DNA from: Mycolicibacter sinensis | GTDB lineage: Bacteria; Actinomycetota; Actinomycetes; Mycobacteriales; Mycobacteriaceae | DNA length: 64,000 nt | Assembly: GCF_001667945.1 (NCBI RefSeq) | Contig: NZ_LZJK01000020.1 | Span: 62,001 to 126,000, forward strand | Direction of reading: 5' to 3' | Part shown: one piece after another, positions 52,312-62,347 of the stretch | Layout: each line of letters begins with the position of its first letter | Numbering within the stretch: position 1 is the first letter of the stretch | Notes under the pieces: generated by a model | What the model saw: only the letters and a program-made list of their open reading frames with translations | Told to the model about the DNA's origin: nothing | Database searches by the model: none | Made by a program: the position numbers and the translations under genes

Positions 52312-55238
52312 GACACTCCTGCCAGCGATCGGGCGCGGGCCTGCGATTCCAGCTCCTGGTCGAGCCGGACGCCCAGGCTGCGCAACACGTCGAGCACCAT
52401 GCCGACCACCACCAGGTAGACGCCGATGTCGAAGAACAATGCGGTGACCATCTTGACGTCGCCCACCACCGGCAGGCTGAACGACAGCACCGCCGAGGAC
52501 AGCACCGGAGCACCGAGCAGCAGCGACCCCAGCGCCGTGCCGCCGACCAGGCTCAGCCCGACGCCGAGAATCTTCCCGGAGTCCAGCGGCAGCGTCTCGC
52601 CGAGCTCGTATCGCCCGCCCGCCAGATAACGCAGCACCAGCCCCAGCCCGGCGGCCAGCCCGCCGGCGAAACCACCGCCCGGATAGTTGTGCCCGGCGAA
52701 CAGGAAATACAGCGAGACCACCATGATCAGCGGGAAGATGGCGCGGGTCGCGACCTCCAACACCAGCGACCGCTGGTTGGGATCGTGGTAGGCGCTGCCG
52801 CGCAGCCAGGTGGTGGATCCGATCGCCGGACTGTACGGGGTGGCCGGGACGACCAGGCCGGCCGTGCGGTGCGCACCGGCATCGGCGATGCGTGGTGCCC
52901 GGCCGAACCGCCGGGTTCGGAAGACCATCGAGGCCACCCCGGTCGCGGCCACCAGCAACACCGAGATCTCGCCGAGGGTGTCCCAGGCCCGGACGTCGAC
53001 CAGCAGCACGTTGACGGTGTTGGCGCCGTGGCCGCGGACATACGCGGCCTCCCCCAACGCCACCGAGACACCGTCCTGGCTGCGGGCCGCCATCGCGAAG
53101 GCCGCCAGCACCGCGACGCTGATGCCCACCGACACCGCCAGCGCTATGCGCGGCAGCCGGTTGCGCGCCATCGTGGGCCGCTCCGACTCCGCGGGAAGCG
53201 TGCGCAACACCAGCACGAAGATCACCAGTGTCACGGTCTCGACGAGCAACTGGGTCAACGCCAGATCGGGTGCGCCGTGGAAGGCGAACGCCGCGGCGCA
53301 GCCGTAGCCGGTCACACCGACCATCAGCACCGCCGACAACCGGTTACGCGCCACCGTGGCACCGATACCGCCGGCGACCACCAGCACCGCGACGGTCAAT
53401 TGCAGCGGGGTGTCCCACAGCTGCAGATCGACTCGGTTGCGCGCTCCCAACGCCAGCGCCGTCACCGGAAGCAGCACCAGCGTCGCGAAGATCATCGCCT
53501 GGTTGATGGGCAGTGAACCGCGTTGGGTGACCCCGGTCAGCCGCACGGCCGCCACATCGAGCACCCGAAGGAAATCGTCGTAGAGCTGATCGGCCTTGCC
53601 CAGCGGCAACCGGCGCAGCCGGGTCAGCCGCAGCGGACCGCGTGCGACGAAGACACCGGTGCCGACCAGCAGTACCGCCGCCGACAGGTACACCGGTAGC
53701 CCCGCGCCGTGCCACAGCGCCAGGTGGTAGTCGCTGCCTTCGGGCACCGTGTCGGCGTAGCCGTGCAGCACCGTGTCGAGGCCGAGCGCACACAGACCCA
53801 GGATCAGGCTGGCAGCGGCGAGCACCGCCGGGGGCACCAAAAACGCCGCGCGCGGGCGGTGCAGTTCGGCGACGTGGCGGCTGGGCGCGGTACGGCCTTT
53901 ACCGGCGAAGCCGCCCCACAGAAACCGTGCACTGTAGATCACGGTGAACATCGAGGCGAGCACCGCGGCGCCCAACACGTACGGGCCGGCAGCCCCCAGG
54001 GCCGGGGCCTGCGCCTCGGTCCCGAAAATGGTCTCCTTGGCGATGAAGCCGACGAACGGTGGCACCCCGGCCATGCTGGCCGCGGCGGCGGCGGCGATCA
54101 CGAACAACCAGGGGCAGCGTCGTCGCAGCCCGGCCAGCTCGCGTAGGTCGCGGGTGCCGGTGGCGTGGTCGATGATGCCGACCACCATGAACAGCGTTGC
54201 CTTGGCCGCGGCATGCGCACACATGGCGGTCAGCCCGGCCAGCATCAGATCGGCCCCGCCGGCTCCGACCAGCATGATCATCAGCCCCAGTTGGCTGACG
54301 GTGCTGTAGGCCAACAGCAGCTTCAGGTCGTACTCGCGGACCGCGCGCCACCCGGCCAGCAGGGCGGTGGCCAGACCCAGCACCACCACCGTCGGCCGCC
54401 ATCCCGGCGAGTCGGCGAACCCCGGCGTCAGCCGCGCCACCAGATAGATCCCGGCCTTGACCATCGCAGCGGCGTGCAGGTAGGCGCTGACCGGGGTCGG
54501 CGCCGCCATCGCACCCGGCAGCCAGAAATGCAGCGGGACGATCGCCGACTTGCTCAGCGCGCCGACCAGCACCAGCAGCACGCCGACGGTGACGACCGTC
54601 CCGGACGGCGGATCGGTGACCAGCTCCGAGAGCAGGTACGTGCCGGCGGTGTTGCCCAGCATGATGATGCCGACCAGCATGGCCAGGCCACCGGCAGTGG
54701 TCACCAGCAACGCCTGGGTGGCGGCACGGCGGTTGATGGAGCGTTCGGCGTAGTGGCCGACCAGTAGGAACGACAGCACCGTGGTCAGTTCCCAGAAGAC
54801 GTACAGCAGCAGCATGTTGTCGGCGACCATCAGCCCGAACATGGCCCCGGCGAACCCGACCATCTTCGCGGCGAAGCTGGGCAGCCGCGGATCGGTGACC
54901 GCCTGGGCGCTGACCGGGCGGAAGTATTCGGCACAGTAGAACAGCACCAGGGCGCCGATGCCCAACGCCAGCACACTCATGATCGCCGAGAGCGCGTCGA
55001 AGCGCAGTGCGATGTTCAATGCCAGGCCGGGCACCCACGACACCACCGTTCGGTGATCGTCGGCAGGGCCAGTCGGCCAGTTCAGCACCACCCACACCAG
55101 CGATACCAGCGGAATCAAGCCCAGCGGATAGAACGCCGACCGACCCCACCTACGCACTAATGCCGGTGCCGCAGCGGCGCCCACCGTGTGGGCAAGCAGT
55201 ATCGCTAGCATCACGCTCCACAAGACGAATTGATCCAA
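52308..55238 (-). CDS. mnhA: Fused Mrp antiporter subunits MnhA and MnhB
   Basis: 976 residues. The first ~600 residues are NuoL-like MnhA (LLLYVFWELTTVLSFLLVGH with TM5 Glu; PLHFWLPGAMAAPTPVSAYL with His; DLKLLLAYSTVSQLGLMIML with Lys). Residues about 600-790 are the MnhA C-terminal region, and residues about 810-960 are MnhB (NYPGGGFAGGLAAGLGLVLR, VKMVTALFFDIGVYLVVVGM). Fusion of A and B into one protein is common in actinobacteria. First gene of the antiporter operon; ATG 55238. Confidence 0.93.
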   Translation of the reverse strand: MDQFVLWSVMLAILLAHTVGAAAAPALVRRWGRSAFYPLGLIPLVSLVWVVLNWPTGPADDHRTVVSWVPGLALNIALRFDALSAIMSVLALGIGALVLFYCAEYFRPVSAQAVTDPRLPSFAAKMVGFAGAMFGLMVADNMLLLYVFWELTTVLSFLLVGHYAERSINRRAATQALLVTTAGGLAMLVGIIMLGNTAGTYLLSELVTDPPSGTVVTVGVLLVLVGALSKSAIVPLHFWLPGAMAAPTPVSAYLHAAAMVKAGIYLVARLTPGFADSPGWRPTVVVLGLATALLAGWRAVREYDLKLLLAYSTVSQLGLMIMLVGAGGADLMLAGLTAMCAHAAAKATLFMVVGIIDHATGTRDLRELAGLRRRCPWLFVIAAAAAASMAGVPPFVGFIAKETIFGTEAQAPALGAAGPYVLGAAVLASMFTVIYSARFLWGGFAGKGRTAPSRHVAELHRPRAAFLVPPAVLAAASLILGLCALGLDTVLHGYADTVPEGSDYHLALWHGAGLPVYLSAAVLLVGTGVFVARGPLRLTRLRRLPLGKADQLYDDFLRVLDVAAVRLTGVTQRGSLPINQAMIFATLVLLPVTALALGARNRVDLQLWDTPLQLTVAVLVVAGGIGATVARNRLSAVLMVGVTGYGCAAAFAFHGAPDLALTQLLVETVTLVIFVLVLRTLPAESERPTMARNRLPRIALAVSVGISVAVLAAFAMAARSQDGVSVALGEAAYVRGHGANTVNVLLVDVRAWDTLGEISVLLVAATGVASMVFRTRRFGRAPRIADAGAHRTAGLVVPATPYSPAIGSTTWLRGSAYHDPNQRSLVLEVATRAIFPLIMVVSLYFLFAGHNYPGGGFAGGLAAGLGLVLRYLAGGRYELGETLPLDSGKILGVGLSLVGGTALGSLLLGAPVLSSAVLSFSLPVVGDVKMVTALFFDIGVYLVVVGMVLDVLRSLGVRLDQELESQARARSLAGVS

Positions 55239-55408
55239 GCAATGGAATCAGTTCTGGTACAACACATCTGATACACGGGCGGCGCCGGGCAGCACCACAG
55301 CCGGTCGCGACAACGACAGGCACATCGAGCCCCGCTCAAACGTGCACTGCATCTCCCACCGCAACTAATTCCAGTTTCTGTGCAGATGCGGCCGCGCGCC
55401 ATGGAATA

Positions 55409-55439
55409 CAACCCCCATTCGGTGGGGGGTTGAACCCCC
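55409..55439. terminator. Alternative inverted repeats between the response regulator and mnhA
   Basis: CAACCCCC at 55409-55416 pairs with GGGGGTTG at 55425-55432 (8-bp arms), and the same GGGGG can instead pair with CCCCC at 55435-55439. The two hairpins exclude each other. They lie 58-88 bases after the response-regulator stop and 171 bases before the mnhA start, so they are a terminator or an attenuator; no other feature is seen in this 258-base gap. Confidence 0.45.
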
Positions 55440-55496
55440 ATCGGGCCCAATGGCGGCGTCCGGCTGCGCCCGGCTCGGCCGCGCTTGCGAACGCCG

Positions 55497-56153
55497 CTAG
55501 GCCTCGATCAGGCCCGCCCTGATTGCGTAACGGGTGAGTGCCAAGCGGTCGCGCAGGCCCAGCTTCTGCAGGGTGTTCGTCCGGTGGCGGTCGACGGTTT
55601 TGGCGCTGATCCCCAGTGTTTTGGCGATCTCGCGCGCTGAGAAGCCTTCGGCGATCAGCTTCAGCACTTCCTCTTCGCGCGGGGTGAGAATGTTGTCCGG
55701 TAAGTCGTCGCCCTGCCGGGAGCGGTGCAGGTAGTCCCGGATCAGCGCGGTCACCGCGCCGGCGTACAGAAACGGCTCCCCGCGCATGGTCGCCCGGCAC
55801 GCCTCGAGCAGGTCGCGGTCGGCCACCGATTTCAGGACGTAGCCCGACGCGCCCGCTTTGAGGGCTTCGAAGAAGTACTGCTCGTTGTCGTGCATCGACA
55901 GCATCAGCACCCGCACATGGGGATGGCTGCGGTTGATCTCCCGGGCGGCCTGCAGCCCGGTCATCCGCGGCATCGCGATGTCGAGGATGGCCAGGTCGAC
56001 CGGGGTGTTCTGCAGGGCTGCGAGCGCCTCGGATCCGTCGGCCGCCTCCGCCACCACGCACAGGTCGGGCTCGGCATCCAGGATCATCCGCAGCCCACTG
56101 CGCACCAGGGCGTGGTCGTCGGCGAGCATGATGCGCGCCGGCTGTAGCACCAT
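55497..56153 (-). CDS. NarL/LuxR-type response regulator
   Basis: 218 residues from ATG 56153 (MVLQPARIMLADDHALVRSG). Receiver with phospho-Asp in LAILDIAMPRMTG; LuxR helix-turn-helix LTPREEEVLKLIAEGFSARE, IAKTLGISAKTVDRHRTNTL. Start overlaps the kinase stop by one base. Upstream of the antiporter operon on the same strand; a regulatory link to the antiporter is possible but not shown. Confidence 0.9.
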   Translation of the reverse strand: MVLQPARIMLADDHALVRSGLRMILDAEPDLCVVAEAADGSEALAALQNTPVDLAILDIAMPRMTGLQAAREINRSHPHVRVLMLSMHDNEQYFFEALKAGASGYVLKSVADRDLLEACRATMRGEPFLYAGAVTALIRDYLHRSRQGDDLPDNILTPREEEVLKLIAEGFSAREIAKTLGISAKTVDRHRTNTLQKLGLRDRLALTRYAIRAGLIEA

Positions 56154-57169
56154 CACTGGCCTCCCGCGCTCGCTCGGGCCGGCACCACCAGCTTGACTTC
56201 GGTTCCCTCGTTGCTCGGGGATGTGATGGTCAGGGTGGCATGCACCAGCAGGGCGCGTTCGCGCATTCCGGTGATTCCGGCGCCTTCGACGCTCACCCCG
56301 CCCTTGCCGTTGTCGGCGATCCGCAGCGTCAGCTCTGATTCGGCGTTGACGTGCAGGTCCAGCCACGCCTTCTGCGCTCCGGAATGGCGGGCGATGTTGG
56401 TCAGGCTCTCCTGGGCGATGCGGTAGCAGACCAGGCTGAGATCCGGGGTCAGCTGATCGGCTTGTGGGGCAACCTGTTTGACGACGTCGATGCCGGTCGC
56501 CTGGGTGAATTGGTTGCACAGCGCCTGCAGTGCGCTGCGCAGGCCGAGGTCTTCCAGCGCATCCGGGCGCAGCCGGCGGGCGATGCTGCGCACCTCGTCG
56601 AGGCTGGCCCGGACGATCTCCTGGGCGTCGGCGAGGTCACCGCGGATCTCCGCGGGAGCCGCGTCGACGGCCCGCTTGAGGGTGAGCAGAGCGACGGTGA
56701 GGGTCTGACCGATCTGGTCGTGCAACTCCCTGGCGATGCGCTGCCGCTCGTTCTCCTGCACGGTCAACGCCAACGCACTCGAGGAGGCCCGCTCCGATTC
56801 GAGCCGGTCCAGCATGCCGTTGAAGGATTCGATGAGATGGTGCAGGTCACCGTCGCCCGGGTCGTGCACCCGGTCGGTGCGCCGCAGCAGATCGACGCGC
56901 CTCATCGACGCCGCGAGCCGATCCAGCGGCGCCAGGCTCGACCGCAGCAGCAGCGCGTTGGCGCCTACCACGACCGCCAACCCGACCACCAGGACCGGAA
57001 TCTCGGTCAGTCGGACGGGCCCGGAAACGGTTGCCGGCGACATGGCGAGCACCAGCGTGCCGAAGGTGAAGACCAGACCGTTGATCAGAACGACCCGGCG
57101 AAACAGCCCGCGCGCGGGCGCCCGCGCTCGCCGCCGAAACCTGTCGACGACCGCTGTCCAACGGTACAT
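56153..57169 (-). CDS. NarL-system sensor histidine kinase
   Basis: 338 residues from ATG 57169 (MYRWTAVVDRFRR; ATG 57238 is possible). Two closely spaced membrane helices (RVVLINGLVFTFGTLVLAM, IPVLVVGLAVVVGANALLL) with a tiny loop, a HAMP-like region (LAPLDRLAASMRRVD), HisKA_3 with the phospho-His in RIARELHDQIGQTLTVALL, and a GHKL ATPase (IADNGKGG). The lack of an external domain suggests sensing in or near the membrane. 1-base overlap with the response regulator. Confidence 0.9.
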   Translation of the reverse strand: MYRWTAVVDRFRRRARAPARGLFRRVVLINGLVFTFGTLVLAMSPATVSGPVRLTEIPVLVVGLAVVVGANALLLRSSLAPLDRLAASMRRVDLLRRTDRVHDPGDGDLHHLIESFNGMLDRLESERASSSALALTVQENERQRIARELHDQIGQTLTVALLTLKRAVDAAPAEIRGDLADAQEIVRASLDEVRSIARRLRPDALEDLGLRSALQALCNQFTQATGIDVVKQVAPQADQLTPDLSLVCYRIAQESLTNIARHSGAQKAWLDLHVNAESELTLRIADNGKGGVSVEGAGITGMRERALLVHATLTITSPSNEGTEVKLVVPARASAGGQ

Positions 57170-57512
57170 ACCACCACCATCGTCTTCGTCGCACCCGATT
57201 GTCCATACGGGTTGCCGCGGCCCGCGAATGGGTGTCAAACACCATGGCGACCGACCGGTACCCGCTCGGAGAATGGAATTACGTCCTCCAGAGCAGCGTC
57301 GGCGTTGACGGCGCGTATGCCATCCCGGGGTGTTGAGCGCGCGGGAGATGCGGTGGGCGGATTGATCGAAAGATCAGACCGGCAGCAACCCAGATGCCTC
57401 AGATCACCCAGACCGGAGGGATGCACCTGCAATGAACCACATTACCGGCGCGCACCCACGGGCCACCGGTAACAGCGTGGTCCGGATGCCGCAAACCGCC
57501 CGGGGTTGAGAA
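57170..57512. other. Gap upstream of the PPE gene
   Basis: 343 bases between the kinase start and the PPE start. It holds a short ATG frame of 30 codons (57245-57337, MATDRYPLGEWNYVLQSSVG onward) that I cannot support as a gene, and a small hairpin TGATC-GAAA-GATCA at 57363-57376 with a GNRA loop. The promoters of both flanking units should lie here. I see no PE partner for the PPE gene. Confidence 0.35.
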
Positions 57513-58889
57513 ATGGATTTCGCGGCGCTTCCACCGGAGGTGAACTCCGGGCTGATGTATGCCGGGGCCGGCCCGGGTCCGATGCTCGCCGCTGCCACGG
57601 CGTGGGATGGGCTCGCCACCGAACTCCACCTGGCCGCCACGGCCTATGCCTCGGTGGTCTCTGGGCTGACGAGCGGGCCATGGTTGGGCCCCTCCTCGGC
57701 GGCGATGGCGGCCTCGATCACGCCCTTCATCTCGTGGTTGCATGCCACCTCCGCCCAGGCGGAGCAGACCGGGATGCAGGCCAAGGCCGCCGTGGCCGCC
57801 TACGAGGCGACGTTTGCGATGGTGGTGCCCCCACCGGTGATCGCGGCCAACCGGGCTGCCTTGCTGACCTTGTTGGCCACCAACATATTGGGGCAGAACG
57901 CGGCGGCGATCGCGGCCAACGAAGCCCACTACGCCGAAATGTGGGCCCAGGACGCCGCCGCGATGTACAGCTACGCGTCGCTGTCAGCGACCGCGACCGT
58001 GTTGGAGCCGTTCCAGCCGCCACCGCAGACCGCCAACCCGGCTGGGCCGCTGGGCCAAGCTGCCGCACTTCAGAACGCCGCGGGTAACACCGCAGGCAGC
58101 AACGCGCAGACGTTGCCGTCTCAGCTGGCCTCTACGCTCCAGGGAGCCGGCCCGACCCAGGCCGCACCTACCGTGCTGCCGATGCAGGCGGAGCCGCCCC
58201 TGGGGCTGCTCGACCTGCTGGGCATTCTTGCCGACGAGACGGCCCTCGGTATCGCCCTGCCGTTGTCGGTCGTCGCGTTTCCGTTGTCGGTCATCAGTCT
58301 TGTGATGGCCGTCGAGGCGGCGTATTACGCGGAGATGGACTCCCGAGAGATTTTCGACACCCAGGATTTGCTGTACGGCGGCCAGCGAAACATCTTGGAG
58401 GCCCTGAGCCAATTGGGAGCGACGACGGAGGTGCCGTCGACCGAGAACCTTCGAGTGCCCCACGAGTCGGTCAAGGTCGGTCGCGCATTACCGCTCGGCG
58501 CGTTGTCGGTGCCGCCGAATTGGGCCGAGGCAGCCCCGGAGATCCGCCACGCCAGCTACTCGACACCGCTCAGCAGTGCCGCCGGTCCCTCGCCGGCCGG
58601 GCTGGGAACAGCATTCGGTCAGATGGCCCTGGCGGGTATGGGCGGCAGTGCGCTGGCCGGCGCCATCAATCAGAACCGCGGCCAGCAGGGCAAGCCGACG
58701 GCCGCTGCCGAGAGCAAGGCGCCGGCGCAATCATCGGACGCATGCTCGCCGACTGCGGCGCCTCAGCCACCGGCGAACTCGGTCATCGAACTGGCCGCCG
58801 GGATCCGGGAACTCGGCCAACTCCACGACGCCGGATACCTGACCGAAGCGGAGTTCGCCGAGCAGAAGCAGCGGCTGCTGTCCCGGTGA
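57513..58889 (+). CDS. PPE-SVP protein with C-terminal SHOCT domain
   Basis: 458 residues. N-terminal PPE domain ([55 protein letters not shown]). The central region has hydrophobic stretches ([37 protein letters not shown]). The SVP subfamily motif is [10 protein letters not shown] (about residue 330). The last 35 residues, [35 protein letters not shown], are a SHOCT domain, which is unusual on a PPE protein. No PE gene lies upstream. ATG 57513. Confidence 0.9.
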   Translation: MDFAALPPEVNSGLMYAGAGPGPMLAAATAWDGLATELHLAATAYASVVSGLTSGPWLGPSSAAMAASITPFISWLHATSAQAEQTGMQAKAAVAAYEATFAMVVPPPVIAANRAALLTLLATNILGQNAAAIAANEAHYAEMWAQDAAAMYSYASLSATATVLEPFQPPPQTANPAGPLGQAAALQNAAGNTAGSNAQTLPSQLASTLQGAGPTQAAPTVLPMQAEPPLGLLDLLGILADETALGIALPLSVVAFPLSVISLVMAVEAAYYAEMDSREIFDTQDLLYGGQRNILEALSQLGATTEVPSTENLRVPHESVKVGRALPLGALSVPPNWAEAAPEIRHASYSTPLSSAAGPSPAGLGTAFGQMALAGMGGSALAGAINQNRGQQGKPTAAAESKAPAQSSDACSPTAAPQPPANSVIELAAGIRELGQLHDAGYLTEAEFAEQKQRLLSR

Positions 58890-58892
58890 GGC

Positions 58893-60875
58893 TCAGCGGC
58901 GCCGCGACCTCAGGTAGTCGCCGACCACCGCGGCGCCCAGTCCGTCGAGTTCGGGAACCACGACACGGCCCTCGACGCGCCGCGCCACCTGGTCGATGAA
59001 CCGGGCCAGACCGGGGTCGTCGCCGAGCCGGAAGATCGTCACCTGCGCACCGAGCCGGGAGACGTCGTCGAAGCCCTTGACGGTGTAGGCGATCGTCCGC
59101 GGGTGCGGCGGGTAATCAAAAAACACAGCAGAACCCGCGCCTGCGCCATCGTAGTCCTCCAGATGCGCGGTCGGTTCCCCGTCGGTGACGACCAGCACCA
59201 CGGGCTGGGCGTTGGGGTGCCGGCGCAGGTGCCGGCTGGCCAAGGCCAGCGCGTGATGCAGGTTGGTGCCCTGCTCGTAGACGCCCTCCAAACCGGTCAG
59301 CTCGGCGGCGGTCACGGTGCGGGCGTAGCGCCCAAAGGCGATGATCTGCAACGCATCCGAGCGAAACCGGGTGCTGATCAGGTGGTTCAATGCCAGGGCG
59401 GTGCGTTTCATCGGCAGCCAGCGATTGTCCATCACCATCGAGAACGACGTGTCCACCAGCAGCGCCACGGCCGACTGGGTGCGGGTCTCGGTCTCGGACA
59501 CCTCGACGTCCTCGACGCTGATCGACAGCCGGTTTCCGGCCCTGGTGCCCGGTTCGGCGACTTCCCGCAGCACCGCATTGGTCAGGGTGCGCGTGACGTT
59601 CCACGGCTCGGTGTCGCCGAACTGCCACGGCCGGGTCGCCCCGGTCAGTTCGCCGGCGGCCCCGGCCCGGCGGTGGTCGCGTTCACCCCGACGCCCCGAA
59701 AGTTGCCGCGCCACATCACGTAACGCCGTTTCGCCGAGCCGGCGCATCGCCTTGGGTGACAGCCGCCATTGCCCGTCGGAGCTGCGGTCCAGGAACCCTT
59801 GGTTGAGCAGTGCGCGTTCCAGCTCGGCCAGCGTCGCCGCATCGATGGCAGCCTGGTCGCCGAGCTGGCGGGCCAGCGCATCGAGGTCGACGTCGTCCAT
59901 GCTGGCGCCCGGGTAGGCCTGCGACAGTTGCTCGGCCAGCTGCTCGAGCTCGGCGATATCGGACAGGGCCTGAGCGCCCTCCCCCATCCCGAGCGGATTG
60001 TCGCCGGAGAACTCCGACGAGCCGGTCCAGTCCTCCCCCGGTCGGGCCGCCTGCAGATGCGCATCCAGGCGTCCCAGCGCCTGCTGCAACGCCGGGGAGC
60101 CGAACGCCTGCTCGGCCAACGCATCCAGCTCGGCGCGCTGTTCGGCGCTCAGGCTGTTGCGGAAGCGCTGCGCGGCGGCGGCCCGGTGGGCCAGCGAGTC
60201 GAGCAGCTCTTCGACGTTTTGCGGGTTCTCGCCGAAGAACTCGCCGTGCTTTGCCATGAACTGTTGGAAGTCTTGCGGGGTGTCCTGGCCGCGGGCGTGC
60301 TTGTCCAGCAGCTCGTTGAGATCATCAAGCATCTCGGTGACGCGTTGCCGGTCTTCGTCGGTGGCGCCCTCCAGCGCCTGCTTCATCCCGGCGAAGCGCT
60401 GGTCGAGCATCTCACGGCCGAGCAGGTCCTTGATCTTCTCGTAGGACTGCCGGGCTTGCGCGCTGCGCCAGTTGTAGTCGGCCAATTCCTGCACCGCCTT
60501 GGCCGGCGACGGCGAAAGCCCCTCGATCTGCATCTCGGCGAACCGGGCGTCGTCGTCAAGCGCGCGGGCCAACTCTTTGCGTTCGGCCAGCACCGCCTCG
60601 TCGAGCAGCTTCTTGACCTCTGCCAGCGTTCCGTCCAAATTGTTGCGGCGCAACAGCTCCCGTCGGCGCCGCTGCGCCTCGGCGGCCAGCCGGTCGGCCC
60701 CGGTCATGGTTTTGGTGCCGCGGCGCAGCAGCTCCTGCAGGGCTCGCCGCGGCGATGTCCCCTCCATCACGTCGCGGCCGATCTCCTCCAGCGCCTCGGC
60801 CAGGTCGACCGGCGGCGCCAATGGGTCCGGCCCACCGGTGTAGGCCGAATACCGCGAGGCGTGACTTCTAGCCAT
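58893..60875 (-). CDS. VWA-domain protein (Rv0959-like)
   Basis: 660 residues from ATG 60875 (MARSHASRYSAYTGG). A long helical N-terminal region (about 1-450) rich in Leu/Ala/Gln/Arg/Glu is followed by a von Willebrand A domain with the MIDAS motif VDTSFSMVMDNRWLPMKRTA and VLVVTDGEPTAH. It forms a pair with the AAA+ ATPase next to it, as in MoxR/VWA and chelatase-type systems that remodel protein or metal complexes; the client is unknown. Overlaps the ATPase stop by 8 bases. Confidence 0.88.
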   Translation of the reverse strand: MARSHASRYSAYTGGPDPLAPPVDLAEALEEIGRDVMEGTSPRRALQELLRRGTKTMTGADRLAAEAQRRRRELLRRNNLDGTLAEVKKLLDEAVLAERKELARALDDDARFAEMQIEGLSPSPAKAVQELADYNWRSAQARQSYEKIKDLLGREMLDQRFAGMKQALEGATDEDRQRVTEMLDDLNELLDKHARGQDTPQDFQQFMAKHGEFFGENPQNVEELLDSLAHRAAAAQRFRNSLSAEQRAELDALAEQAFGSPALQQALGRLDAHLQAARPGEDWTGSSEFSGDNPLGMGEGAQALSDIAELEQLAEQLSQAYPGASMDDVDLDALARQLGDQAAIDAATLAELERALLNQGFLDRSSDGQWRLSPKAMRRLGETALRDVARQLSGRRGERDHRRAGAAGELTGATRPWQFGDTEPWNVTRTLTNAVLREVAEPGTRAGNRLSISVEDVEVSETETRTQSAVALLVDTSFSMVMDNRWLPMKRTALALNHLISTRFRSDALQIIAFGRYARTVTAAELTGLEGVYEQGTNLHHALALASRHLRRHPNAQPVVLVVTDGEPTAHLEDYDGAGAGSAVFFDYPPHPRTIAYTVKGFDDVSRLGAQVTIFRLGDDPGLARFIDQVARRVEGRVVVPELDGLGAAVVGDYLRSRRR

Positions 60876-62268
60876 AGACGGTTTCGCCCTCATCGGCGGT
60901 CTTGTCGATCCGCTTGGCCAGATACAGTGCCTCCAAAGCCAATTCGAGTGCCGCGGCGCGTTCGCCATCAGATTCGGCACCCAGCCGCTGCGCGACGGCG
61001 TCGATGACCGGCAGATCCGGCAGTGCCGCCAGCACCGCTTTGGCCGACACCCGCTCCCCCGTCGTCACCGCCGTGTTCTCGACCGCGGCGACCAGCGGCC
61101 CGACGTCGATCCCGCCCAGCACCCGCGCGGCGGTGTCGGCGGTGGCCCGGCGCAGCAGATGTTCCAGCACCGCCTGTTCGCGGCCCTCCTCACCGGATTC
61201 GAATTCCAGCTTTCCGCGCAGTACGTCGACGATCGTGCCCAGGTCGACCACCCGGGCCACCGGGTCGGTCTCGCCCAGCACCGCGCCACGGTGCCGCGCC
61301 GACGCCGCGACCGTCTCCGCGGCCGCGATCGCGAAGCGGGCCGACACCCCCGAGCGCTGATCCACCGACCGGGACTCGCGCAGGTAGCGGGCGAAGCGGG
61401 CCAGCACCGCCAGCAGGTAGTCGGGCACGGCCGCGCTCAGGTGGGCCTCCTGGGCGATCACCCCGACCTCCGCGTCGAGCTCCAGCGGGTAGTGGGTGCG
61501 GATCTCGGCGCCGAAGCGGTCCTTGAGCGGGGTGATGATGCGGCCGCGGTTGGTGTAGTCCTCCGGGTTGGCGCTGGCGACCACCAGCACGTCCAGCGGC
61601 AGCCGCAGCGTGTAGCCGCGCACCTGGATGTCGCGCTCCTCCATCACGTTGAGCATCGCGACCTGGATGCGCTCGGCGAGGTCGGGCAGTTCGTTGACGG
61701 CGACGATGCCGCGGTGCGCGCGCGGGATCAGGCCGTAGGCGATGGTCTCGGGGTCTCCCAGGCTGCGGCCCTCGGCGACCTTGATCGGGTCGATGTCGCC
61801 GACCAGGTCGGCGACCGACGTGTCGGGGGTGGCGAGTTTCTCGGTGTAGCGCTCGCTGCGGTGCCGCCACGTCACCGGCAGGTCGTCGCCGAGTTCGGCG
61901 GCCCGCCGGATCGACTCCGGCGTGATCGGCGAATAGGGGTGTTCGCCGAGTTCAGCGCCGGCGATCACCGGCGTCCACTCGTCGAGCAGCCCGGTCAGGG
62001 CCCGCAGCAGCCGGGTTTTGCCCTGTCCGCGCTCGCCGAGCAGCACAATGTCGTGGCCGGCGATCAGCGCTCGCTCCAGCTGCGGCAGCACGGTGTCCTC
62101 GAAACCGAAGATGCCGGGCCACAGGGTTGCCGGATCGGCGCCGTCGGCGAGGCGGGCCAGCAGATTCTCGGCGATCTCCTGCTTGACCCCCCTTTCCCGG
62201 TGGCCGGCGGCGCGCAGCTCGCCGAGGGTGGTGGGCAGATCGTGCGGGGTGTTCAGCGCGGTCACCAC
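60868..62268 (-). CDS. Magnesium-chelatase-like AAA+ ATPase (Rv0958-like)
   Basis: 466 residues. Walker A LLGERGQGKTRLLRALTGLL (about residues 75-94), Walker B region GIVAVNELPDLAERIQVAML, sensor 1 VVASANPEDYTNRGRIITPL and the arginine-finger segment. ChlI/MoxR-type ATPase working with the VWA partner encoded after it. Divergent from the esterase, 79 bases between starts. Confidence 0.92.
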   Translation of the reverse strand: MVTALNTPHDLPTTLGELRAAGHRERGVKQEIAENLLARLADGADPATLWPGIFGFEDTVLPQLERALIAGHDIVLLGERGQGKTRLLRALTGLLDEWTPVIAGAELGEHPYSPITPESIRRAAELGDDLPVTWRHRSERYTEKLATPDTSVADLVGDIDPIKVAEGRSLGDPETIAYGLIPRAHRGIVAVNELPDLAERIQVAMLNVMEERDIQVRGYTLRLPLDVLVVASANPEDYTNRGRIITPLKDRFGAEIRTHYPLELDAEVGVIAQEAHLSAAVPDYLLAVLARFARYLRESRSVDQRSGVSARFAIAAAETVAASARHRGAVLGETDPVARVVDLGTIVDVLRGKLEFESGEEGREQAVLEHLLRRATADTAARVLGGIDVGPLVAAVENTAVTTGERVSAKAVLAALPDLPVIDAVAQRLGAESDGERAAALELALEALYLAKRIDKTADEGETVYG

Positions 62269-62347
62269 TCCACGCTACGACGGGTGCGGTAGTCCGTCAC
62301 GGCGTCCCACATCATCCGGCCGGCCAATACCCGATACCCTGGGTACC

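Noticed and set aside
57340..57440. SAM-type riboswitch before the PPE gene
   Set aside because: ACCGGCAGCAACC resembles a fragment of SAM riboswitches and a GAAA-capped hairpin is present, but the remaining conserved helices are not visible and the downstream gene is a PPE protein.
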